Shown piece by piece: positions 7,818 through 14,292 of a DNA stretch of 14,292 nucleotides. This stretch comes from Desulfuromonas sp. SDB (GTDB lineage: Bacteria > SDB-A): the NCBI GenBank assembly GCA_001412365.1, contig LKUE01000383.1, positions 1 through 14,292 on the forward strand. Reading direction: 5' to 3'. Under the pieces are notes generated by a model. It did not search any database, was not told where the DNA came from, and was given only the letters and a program-made list of their open reading frames with translations. A program made the translations under genes and the position numbers. Each line of letters begins with the position of its first letter. Positions within the stretch are counted from its first letter, which is position 1.

Positions 7818-7858
7818 TTAAAGATTTATTTGTTTAACTTGATAATTTCAATATTAAT

Positions 7859-7881
7859 CCTTGTCAGGTCAATGACCAAGG
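7859..7881. promoter_or_regulatory. Nested palindrome in the divergent intergenic region (possible operator)
   Basis: Outer arms CCTTG (7859-7863) and CAAGG (7877-7881) enclose a perfect 5-bp palindrome, GGTCA-A-TGACC (7867-7877). It lies between the divergently transcribed C25-like gene and urocanate hydratase gene, just upstream of the predicted hutU -35 box. That is a reasonable place for a shared regulator site. No regulator gene is in the window and the site matches no operator I know. Confidence 0.35.
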
Positions 7882-7888
7882 ATAAAAT

Positions 7889-7917
7889 TTGATTTTTAAG
7901 TTCAATCTGCATAAGAT
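7889..7917 (+). promoter_or_regulatory. Predicted sigma70-type promoter for the urocanate hydratase cluster
   Basis: TTGATT (7889-7894) and TAAGAT (7912-7917) are separated by 17 bp, the optimal spacing, and lie 31 bp before the first hutU ATG. A TG dinucleotide at 7908-7909 is close to an extended -10 position. It would drive hutU and possibly the antiporter and EIIA genes downstream. Confidence 0.45.
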
Positions 7918-7948
7918 AGTAAAAAGATAAACCAAAATCCCTGGAGGA

Positions 7949-9958
7949 ATGATGAATAATTCAGATATTTTTCAGTCAATGCAAATTAAATTAAATGATC
8001 AATTACCTCCTGATCCTCAGTTCGAGACGGGTATAAGAAGAGCACCTAAAAGAGCACTTAACTTGACCAAATATCAAGTTAAGATAGCTCTGACCAATGC
8101 TCTAAGATATATTCCGGAAAAACTTCATCAAAAATTAGCTCCGGAATTTTTAGAGGAGCTGCATACCAGGGGAAGAATTTACGGATACCGTTACCGTCCT
8201 CAGGGTGAAATCAAGGGAAAACCGGTAGACCAGTACAAAGGAATTCTGGAAGCCAGAGCCCTTCAGGTCAATATTGACAACAATTTAGATTTTGAAGTCG
8301 CTTTATATCCTTATGAATTAGTAACTTATGGAGAAACCGGACAGGTTTGTCAAAACTGGATGCAGTACCGGTTAATCAAGAAATACCTGGAGATCATCCG
8401 GGAAGATCAAACCTTAGTGGTTAGTTCCGGTCATCCGGTTGGTTTGTTTGCTTCCCACCCCAATGCTCCCCGGGTTATATCTACTAACGGTTTGATAGTG
8501 GGGCAGTGGGATAATCCTGATCATTTCAACAAATTAGCGGCAATGGGAGTTTCCAACTACGGTCAAATGACTGCAGGAGGGTGGATGTATATCGGACCCC
8601 AGGGAATTGTGCACGGGACCTATCTCACCATTTTAAATGCTGCCCGGAAATATTTAGGAGTAGGTGAAGACAAAGACCTCAAGGGAATTTTATTTGTCTC
8701 CTCCGGTTTAGGAGGGATGAGCGGAGCACAGGCAAAAGCAGTGGAGATTGCCGGAGGTATTGGAGTCATTGCGGAAGTGGACTTCAGTCGAATAAAAACC
8801 AGGTTAAATCAGGGATGGGTTGGCAAAGCTTCCGATAATTTAGATCAAATAGCAGATTGGATAAAACAGTACAGGTCATCGGGAAAAACTGAGTCCATCG
8901 CCTATCATGGAAATATTGTGGATCTGCTGGAATACCTCGATCAAAAAAATCTTAAACCGGAGTTACTTTCCGATCAGACTTCCTGCCATGCAGTGTATGA
9001 AGGGGGGTATACACCGGCAGGAGTGAGTTTTGATGAAGGCAGGGAAATATTGAGAAATGATCCATCGAAATTTAGACAGCTGGTGGACAATTCATTGAAA
9101 AGACATTTTCAAGCGCTGGTGCATTTAACTGAGAAAGGCAGCCATTTCTGGGATTACGGTAACAGCTTCATGGCTTCAGTATTTGAAGCAGGTGAATCTG
9201 AAATCGCTAAAAATAAGCAGGACACTTCCCAAGGATTTATCTGGCCTTCTTATGTTGAAGATATCATGGGACCAATTTGTTTTGACCGGGGTTTTGGTCC
9301 GTTCAGATGGGTATGTTTGAGCGGAAAGCAGGAAGACCTTCACTCCACTGATCAATTAGCGATGAATTGTATAGATCCGGCTATCAGCTCTCTGCACCGG
9401 GATAATTATCACTGGATTAAAACTGCAGAGCAAAATAAGCTGGTGGTGGGGACTAAAGCCCGGATTCTGTATTCAGATGAACAGGGTAGAATGAATATCG
9501 CCTTGAAATTCAATGAAGCGGTCAGACAAGGTGAAATCGGACCGGTGCTGATTGGCAGGGATCATCATGATACTTCAGGTACAGATTCACCTTTCCGGGA
9601 AACCGCTAATATTTACGATGGAAGTATGACTACTGCAGATATGTCCGTGCAGTGTTTCGCGGGAAATGCTGCCAGGGGAATGACCTTGGTGGTTTTGTCC
9701 AATGGAGGAGGAGTGGGGATAGGCAGAGCCAGCAATGGCGGATTTGGACTGGTATTAGACGGCAGTGAAAGAGTTGATCAAATAATTAAGTTATCTCTGT
9801 CCTGGGATGTGATGGGAGGAGTAGCCAGGAGAAGCTGGAGTGGTTGTGCCCCCGCGGTAGAAACTGCAGTTAAGTGGAATAAACAAAATCCGGATAAGGG
9901 GCATATAACCCTTCCTTTCCAGGTAAATACCGAATTAATTAACCAGTTAATTGATTAA
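7949..9958 (+). CDS. hutU: Urocanate hydratase (urocanase), long form
   Basis: Converts urocanate to 4-imidazolone-5-propanoate, the second step of histidine degradation, using tightly bound NAD+ as an electrophile; cytosolic. Length is 669 residues, compared with about 557 in the common bacterial form, matching the longer type seen in animals and FCB bacteria. Diagnostic segments are NALRYIPEKLHQKLAPEF (50-67), QNWMQY (135-140), SSGHPVGLF (159-167), MTAGGWMYIGPQGIVHGTY (207-225), GLGGMSGAQ (253-261), CFDRGFGPFRWVCLSG (444-459) and SNGGGVGIG (584-592). In the short form the active-site Cys sits just before RGxGPFRW; here that place is Asp446, and the nearest Cys are 444 and 456. ATG codons lie at 7949 and 7952; the Shine-Dalgarno GGAGG (7943-7947) is only 1 nt from the first, so the second is likelier. 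No hutH, hutI or hutG is nearby. The antiporter gene follows after 36 bp. Confidence 0.93.
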   Translation: MMNNSDIFQSMQIKLNDQLPPDPQFETGIRRAPKRALNLTKYQVKIALTNALRYIPEKLHQKLAPEFLEELHTRGRIYGYRYRPQGEIKGKPVDQYKGILEARALQVNIDNNLDFEVALYPYELVTYGETGQVCQNWMQYRLIKKYLEIIREDQTLVVSSGHPVGLFASHPNAPRVISTNGLIVGQWDNPDHFNKLAAMGVSNYGQMTAGGWMYIGPQGIVHGTYLTILNAARKYLGVGEDKDLKGILFVSSGLGGMSGAQAKAVEIAGGIGVIAEVDFSRIKTRLNQGWVGKASDNLDQIADWIKQYRSSGKTESIAYHGNIVDLLEYLDQKNLKPELLSDQTSCHAVYEGGYTPAGVSFDEGREILRNDPSKFRQLVDNSLKRHFQALVHLTEKGSHFWDYGNSFMASVFEAGESEIAKNKQDTSQGFIWPSYVEDIMGPICFDRGFGPFRWVCLSGKQEDLHSTDQLAMNCIDPAISSLHRDNYHWIKTAEQNKLVVGTKARILYSDEQGRMNIALKFNEAVRQGEIGPVLIGRDHHDTSGTDSPFRETANIYDGSMTTADMSVQCFAGNAARGMTLVVLSNGGGVGIGRASNGGFGLVLDGSERVDQIIKLSLSWDVMGGVARRSWSGCAPAVETAVKWNKQNPDKGHITLPFQVNTELINQLID

Positions 9959-9994
9959 TTTGATTTAATCCCGGACTGGGGAATTTAAACTGTC

Positions 9995-11182
9995 ATGGCT
10001 GAAGAAAATATACTTATATTTATTGCTCTGATAATCATTTTAGCTAAAATTCTAGCTGATCTTTTTATTAGAGTGGGTCTTCCTCCAGTGCTGGCGATGA
10101 TCCTTATTGGAATATTATTTGGTCCCACCGGATTTAATTTAATCAGAACTCCCCATGATCATCTTATAATTCATTTTTTGGCTAAAGTGGGAGTGATCTT
10201 ATTGTTGTTCATGGCTGGTTTGGATACGGATCTCTCCCGGATGAAAAAAATGGGAGGCAATACCTTTATGATTGCCTTGGGTGGGGTAATACTGCCATTT
10301 ATCGCTGGTTTCGGCATAAGTTATCTATTTTTTAAATCAGTTAATGTTGCCCTGGTTTTTGGATTAATCTTGACAGCCACTTCAGTGTCAGTATCGGTGA
10401 TGGCATTAATGGATTTAAAAAAATTAGATTCAGTAGAAGGGAACACTATTCTAGGAGCTGCTATTATTGATGATATCATCGGGATTGTTATGTTGACCTT
10501 TTTGTTCAGCATATTGGGATTAAAGCAGCAGTCATTGGTTTTATCTTTAGGTAAGATTGTTGGGTTTCTGGTTATATCTTTTGCAGTGGGAATTTTTTTA
10601 ATTCCTCAGATATTAAAATATGCCCGGTTGCTGAAAGTGGAAAAAGCAGTGGTTACCATTGTATTGGGAGTGATGTTTGCTTTTGCCTGGGCTGCTGAGT
10701 ATGCTGAAATAGCAGCTATTACCGGTGCTTACTTAACTGGAATGTTTGTGGGAAGAACAAAACTGAAAAAAAGAATTGAAGGAGAAGTGCTGACTTTAGG
10801 TCATTCATTATTTATTGCCCTGTTTTTTGTTTCTATTGGATTGGAAACTAATTTAAGGCTATCCAGCAAAGATATAATTTTTGCGGGGGCAATTACCATA
10901 GTGGCGGTACTGGGCAAATTATTTGGATCAGGACTGATTGCCTGGTGGAGAGGTTTCAGCTGGAATCGCTCCATGGTTATTGGTTCGGGGATGATTCCCC
11001 GGGGAGAGGTTGCTTTAATTATTGCCACCATTGCTGCATCACCTAAACACGGGGGATTGATAAATCTGGATTACCTGTCTGCGGTGGTGTTCATGGTTAT
11101 CATATCTGCTTTTGTTACTCCTTTTTTGTTGAAGTATTTTTTTAAATTACCCCCTCAAAATCGGTTAAAGGAGGAAAGATGA
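9995..11182 (+). CDS. CPA2-type cation/proton antiporter (Kef/NapA-like)
   Basis: Inner-membrane exchanger of Na+ or K+ for H+, 395 residues with about 12 helices. Family marks: GLPPVLAMILIGILFGPTG (28-46), FMAGLDTDL (72-80), the helix-5 Asp pair in GAAIIDDIIGIV (D159-D160; in two-proton exchangers these carry ions), TGAYLTGMFVGR (243-254), FFVSIGLETN (277-286), and MIPRGEVALI (333-342) with R336 and E338. The Asp-Asp pair suggests electrogenic Na+/H+ exchange rather than KefC-type K+ efflux. There is no C-terminal RCK/TrkA domain. Instead the next gene, an EIIA-like protein, overlaps the stop by 4 bp, so regulation may be supplied in trans. The start has only a loose Shine-Dalgarno (TGGGGAA, 11 nt before ATG), so translation may depend on hutU, which ends 36 bp upstream. 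Family assignment strong, ion not determined. Confidence 0.9.
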   Translation: MAEENILIFIALIIILAKILADLFIRVGLPPVLAMILIGILFGPTGFNLIRTPHDHLIIHFLAKVGVILLLFMAGLDTDLSRMKKMGGNTFMIALGGVILPFIAGFGISYLFFKSVNVALVFGLILTATSVSVSVMALMDLKKLDSVEGNTILGAAIIDDIIGIVMLTFLFSILGLKQQSLVLSLGKIVGFLVISFAVGIFLIPQILKYARLLKVEKAVVTIVLGVMFAFAWAAEYAEIAAITGAYLTGMFVGRTKLKKRIEGEVLTLGHSLFIALFFVSIGLETNLRLSSKDIIFAGAITIVAVLGKLFGSGLIAWWRGFSWNRSMVIGSGMIPRGEVALIIATIAASPKHGGLINLDYLSAVVFMVIISAFVTPFLLKYFFKLPPQNRLKEER

Positions 11183-11997
11183 TTTCAAGATATTTCCATC
11201 CTGAGCATTTGATGTTCAATATGAATTTTGAACATAAACAGCATCTATTTGAATATCTGTGTAAAAAAGCAGAACAGGATGGGTTTATAACCTCCTGGGA
11301 AAAAATGTACAAGGCAGTGGCAGAACGTGAACAACAGGGTATTACCGAGTTAAAATCATCAGTGGTATTACCCCATGCCCGGGGTGATTTTATCACCAGG
11401 TTGTTTACTTATTTTGTAGTAAATCCCCAGGGGATTTCATATCAGGGAATCAAAGGAGATAAGGCAAAACTGGTAATCTTTATCGGCATTCCCCCCCAGG
11501 ATAAGGATTATTTGAAGTTGCTGGCGGCAATTTCAAGAATATTGTCCAAGCCGGGATTTTTCGATCAACTGCTCCGGGCAGAAGTCATTGAGGATGCAGT
11601 TTACACTTTCAAGAAATACTATCTCCAGGTGGGGGAACAGGCAAAAGGTGAAACTGGATACGCAGTGGTTTTAAATATCAACGGAATTGTGGATGTAGAT
11701 GAAATTCTCCCCCTGATGACTGAAGTGGGGATTAATAATGTAGTGGTTATGGAGGGGGAACAACCGGATTCTCCGTTTAAAATGCTGAAGTTTTTTTCAT
11801 CTTTCAGTTTCCGGAGGAGCGGAATAGGGGAATCCAGATTGTTCATGGGGCTGACTTCGGACAGTGATGCTTCCGGAAAACTTTTCACCTTATTAAAAAA
11901 TGAAGGCACTGATTTATCCCGCCCGGGAAAGGGATATGTCTTTTCCTTTGCTCTTAATCAGTGTTTTGGGGGGGTGGAAGAAGAACCTGAGTTCTGA
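11179..11997 (+). CDS. PTS EIIA (PtsN/fructose-type) domain protein with C-terminal PII-like region
   Basis: A 272-residue protein. Residues about 1-150 form a PTS EIIA type-2 domain: AVAEREQQGITELKSSVVLPHARGD (46-70), with H66 at the phosphorylated His of the family, then KAKLVIFIGIPPQDKDYLKLLAAISRIL. Residues about 158-272 (YAVVLNINGIVDVDEILPLM, NNVVVMEGEQ, FMGLTSD, LSRPGKGYVFSFAL) look like a small alternating beta/alpha ferredoxin-like fold, perhaps related to nitrogen regulatory PII, without a T-loop I can recognise. The ATG at 11179 overlaps the antiporter stop (ATGA) behind an AGGAAAG Shine-Dalgarno (GGAGGAAAG), so the two proteins are translationally coupled and probably act together. 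No EI, HPr, EIIB or EIIC gene is present, which favours a regulatory rather than sugar-transport role. Regulation of the antiporter by phosphorylation of H66 is inference. Confidence 0.75.
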   Translation: MISRYFHPEHLMFNMNFEHKQHLFEYLCKKAEQDGFITSWEKMYKAVAEREQQGITELKSSVVLPHARGDFITRLFTYFVVNPQGISYQGIKGDKAKLVIFIGIPPQDKDYLKLLAAISRILSKPGFFDQLLRAEVIEDAVYTFKKYYLQVGEQAKGETGYAVVLNINGIVDVDEILPLMTEVGINNVVVMEGEQPDSPFKMLKFFSSFSFRRSGIGESRLFMGLTSDSDASGKLFTLLKNEGTDLSRPGKGYVFSFALNQCFGGVEEEPEF

Positions 11998-12138
11998 TCT
12001 CTCCAGTTTGAATACAGCGCTGAGTAGATATAAAATTTCTTACCTTATTTGAAAAGAATAATTTTTACGGGTGGTTGGAGTTTTTCATTGATCGTTCAAT
12101 ATTACGGTTGGTTTGATTTAGTTATCTGGTTAAAACAA

Positions 12139-14292
12139 TTAGGGGGGAGAGGATATCTCTTTAAGGTATCTTAACCGGATTATAAAAATTCGATTGTATT
12201 TTTGTGTAAGATCATCTTGCAGTTCTAAAGCTAAACTGCCATCTGGTTCCTGAATGCCTGAAATAGTGGAAAAGATGAATACACTATCCGGGGTTTTTAA
12301 TTCAACATTGTAATCAACTAATTGATAGGATTCATTTTCAATAAATGTTTCCACATCAGAAATTACATTGTTTTGGAAATTACGCTGATTAAGTGAGGAC
12401 CTCCCGATAAAAAACAGTATTATTCCTATGGACAATAAGGTCAGCAAGGAACTTATGATGGTGGTAGTGGTCTTACGATAATGCTCTCGATGTTGTGGAT
12501 GGAGACCTAGAAACAGCAATATCACTCCTGCCGCAAAACTTATTCCGATGAGGTTGGCGGTGAACAGCAGTAATGCGCCAATTGCATGATTCCCCTGGGA
12601 CTGGGCTAAGGATATGCCGATAACACAAGCAGGGGGCATCAATGCAGCAGCGATAGCTACTCCGGGAAGGGCAGCTCTGACACTTCCATGGGCAAGGGCG
12701 TAAGCCCCCGCCATTCCTGAAGCCATTGCGATCAATAAATCCAGGAGGGAGGGTTTAGTCCTGGATAGTATCTCTACTCCCATTGATTCAGGTGGGAAAA
12801 GCCAGGTCATTAAATATGAAAGTATGATTGCCAGAATTAATCCTTTTAAAGTCGCCTCGATTGCTTTGAATAATATGGTTTTATTCCCGGTGGCAATGCC
12901 TAAAGAAGTGGCAATGAGCGGGGTCATCAGGGGAGCAACCAACATTGCCCCTATTATGACCGCAGGGCTGTTTAACAGTAAACCGAGGGTGGCAATTATC
13001 GAGGATAGAAACACCATGATGTAATAATCAATACTGGGCCGGGCGCCCACTGCCAGCCGGCGATAGAAATCATATTTCTCCGTACCCTCCACGCTGGGCA
13101 GGAGTTTATCCAGTCCGATAACTATTCTTCGAAGGAAATATTTTACAAAACCAGGAAATGGTCTTGAAATAAAAATGGGGTTGTTCAAGGACTGGGCAAG
13201 TTGGATGGAAATGCTTCCCAGGGAAAGTCTTTCAAAAACTCCTTCGGGGGGATTGCCCATGACGATTAAAGTTTTTGAATCTACGTTTTCCATAATCCGT
13301 TGGATAATAATTTTTGAGCTGATGGAATGGGGCTTGTTACCAGTGTATACTTTAATGGTTTTAATGTTCCCGGCGGTGTAGGATTTGATTGCTTCAGCTA
13401 TACTTATCCAGGGTGGCGGTTTTTCTTGTTCCCAGGGGAGCAGAACCGTCTTAATTTGGGAAATATTTTCTTCTCCGGATTTTGCCACTAAAATATCACA
13501 GGTGGCATCTTCCAGCAGTTTTTGCAGAATTGTACTGAGTTTTCCATTCTGTTCAGACCATCCCAGTATAACTAGATTAATACGTTCATCAACAATTGTA
13601 TTTAATATTCCCTCCACAATGGAAGATGCCCTTCGGGAAATATTCAAGTAAGGAATCTCCGGGGTGGAAAATTGAGTTTGGATTATTGAATTTATGTTTT
13701 CAGTGCTAACTTTATAATCCTGGGGGGGATAGGGTGCGTTGACTTTCAGAAAGATAATTTCAGCCTGTTTGTGCCGGGCGATGACTTTGGCAATTTCAAT
13801 TAGATACTCAGCGGTGGAAGGATTAGCCAGGGGCACCAAAATCTTATATTCCCGGGGCAGGGGAATATCCTGGATATTTTCGACATCTTTTTGATAAAAA
13901 GATTTTAAGAAAGTCCTCTTGGAGAAAATCTCATAAAACATCCAGGGAACTAATATAAAGGGCAGAAATAATATTGATAATTTAGCAGTGATAATTACCG
14001 CTGCCGGAATTACGGTGCATAACAGAGGGAAGATGGGATACAGGGGAAGAATGAAAGATTTTGACCGGGAAGGACGGCGGAACATCAAACTGCAAATGCC
14101 GGTAATCATCAGTTTGAGCATAAAAGAACAGATTAATAAATTAACTATGAGCATGGTTACATCAATAAATTGGAGAATTACAAACAACCCTATTGCACAG
14201 AAGATAATTAACCAGTGTGAATATTTAGAAATTGAAGTGGGTATAAATTTTTCCACTCCCATTGTATCTAAAGACAACCGGGAATTTTTTAT
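12139..14292 (-). CDS. APC-type amino-acid permease / tandem USP / DUF389 fusion protein (5' partial)
   Basis: The frame is open to the window edge; TTG at 14277 and ATG at 14262 are possible starts, but upstream codons (IKNSR) continue a recognisable domain, so the gene very probably begins outside. Numbering from the TTG: residues 1-118 look like the end of an APC-family amino-acid permease (the SR..MGVEKFIP segment, then helices at 21-39, 42-65, 79-98 and 100-117, with RRPSRSKSFILPLYPIFPLL like the permease motif RPFRVPLYP). Residues about 144-268 form a universal-stress-like domain (YKILVPLANPSTAEYLIEIA, INLVILGWS). About 274-372 form a second, divergent one (IKTVLLPWE, LIVMGNPPEG). About 408-592 match the DUF389 membrane domain (GARPSIDYYIMVFLSSIIAT, SPAVIIGAMLVAPLMTPL, ALMPPACVIGISLA). 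A last helix (610-624) precedes a soluble alpha/beta tail. It ends with TAA, convergent with the EIIA gene. Transport of amino acids is inferred; the DUF389 role is unknown. Confidence 0.78.
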   Translation of the reverse strand: MKNSRLSLDTMGVEKFIPTSISKYSHWLIIFCAIGLFVILQFIDVTMLIVNLLICSFMLKLMITGICSLMFRRPSRSKSFILPLYPIFPLLCTVIPAAVIITAKLSILFLPFILVPWMFYEIFSKRTFLKSFYQKDVENIQDIPLPREYKILVPLANPSTAEYLIEIAKVIARHKQAEIIFLKVNAPYPPQDYKVSTENINSIIQTQFSTPEIPYLNISRRASSIVEGILNTIVDERINLVILGWSEQNGKLSTILQKLLEDATCDILVAKSGEENISQIKTVLLPWEQEKPPPWISIAEAIKSYTAGNIKTIKVYTGNKPHSISSKIIIQRIMENVDSKTLIVMGNPPEGVFERLSLGSISIQLAQSLNNPIFISRPFPGFVKYFLRRIVIGLDKLLPSVEGTEKYDFYRRLAVGARPSIDYYIMVFLSSIIATLGLLLNSPAVIIGAMLVAPLMTPLIATSLGIATGNKTILFKAIEATLKGLILAIILSYLMTWLFPPESMGVEILSRTKPSLLDLLIAMASGMAGAYALAHGSVRAALPGVAIAAALMPPACVIGISLAQSQGNHAIGALLLFTANLIGISFAAGVILLFLGLHPQHREHYRKTTTTIISSLLTLLSIGIILFFIGRSSLNQRNFQNNVISDVETFIENESYQLVDYNVELKTPDSVFIFSTISGIQEPDGSLALELQDDLTQKYNRIFIIRLRYLKEISSPP

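Noticed and set aside
9953-9970. Inverted repeat GATTAA/TTAATC at the end of hutU
   Set aside because: It has six AT-rich pairs and no T-tract; this is too weak for a terminator, and the downstream gene is close enough to be co-transcribed.
11998-12138. Possible terminator in the convergent gap between the EIIA gene and the fusion gene
   Set aside because: Only a 5-bp inverted repeat (ATTGA/TCAAT, near 12087-12100) is visible, with no GC-rich stem or following T-run. I see nothing convincing in this gap.
1-14292. CRISPR arrays, tRNA or rRNA genes, riboswitches, defence islands
   Set aside because: I found no spaced direct repeats, cloverleaf-like sequences, rRNA signatures, or recognisable defence genes on either strand.

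Overview
The window is AT-rich and densely coded, and it looks bacterial. Three traits suggest a member of the FCB assemblage (Fibrobacterota, Cloacimonadota, Marinimicrobia, Bacteroidota). There are two secreted proteins with a FlgD/T9SS-like C-terminal module, a gingipain-like (C25) fold, and the long ~670-residue form of urocanate hydratase. Purine-rich Shine-Dalgarno sequences are strong in front of several genes. That argues against a typical Bacteroidota genome and fits a Cloacimonadota-like amino-acid fermenter, but this placement is inference only.

Layout. Positions 1-2058 (+) hold a TMTC-like GT-C glycosyltransferase with C-terminal TPRs; its 5' end lies outside the window. Positions 2182-4965 (+) encode a secreted multidomain M1 peptidase. 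Positions 4972-5077 hold a 106-bp element with perfect 21-bp inverted repeats, sitting between convergent genes. Next comes a minus-strand cluster, transcribed from 7817 down to 5051: a membrane-anchored C25/caspase-like protein, a small membrane protein overlapping it, and a secreted Asp-box (sialidase-like propeller) protein. The Asp-box gene is broken twice: by an in-frame TAA, and by the palindromic element, which has replaced the end of its C-terminal module.

A 131-bp divergent intergenic region (7818-7948) carries a sigma70-like promoter and a nested palindrome. It precedes a plus-strand cluster: urocanate hydratase (7949-9958), a CPA2-type cation/proton antiporter (9995-11182) and a PTS-EIIA-domain protein (11179-11997) whose start overlaps the antiporter stop. 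After a 141-bp convergent gap, the last gene (12139 to the window edge, minus) is a large fusion. It has the C-terminal half of an APC-type amino-acid permease, two universal-stress-like domains and a DUF389 membrane domain; its reading frame runs out of the window.

Taken together, the genes suggest protein and amino-acid use (exported peptidase, histidine breakdown, amino-acid permease) beside ion homeostasis, in which an EIIA-type domain may regulate the antiporter. I see no complete new defence or mobile system. The most unusual items are the permease-USP-DUF389 fusion, the C25-like/membrane-protein pair, the antiporter-EIIA pair, and the palindromic element sitting in a decayed gene. I recognised no RNA gene or CRISPR array, and no stretch over 300 bases lacks a gene.
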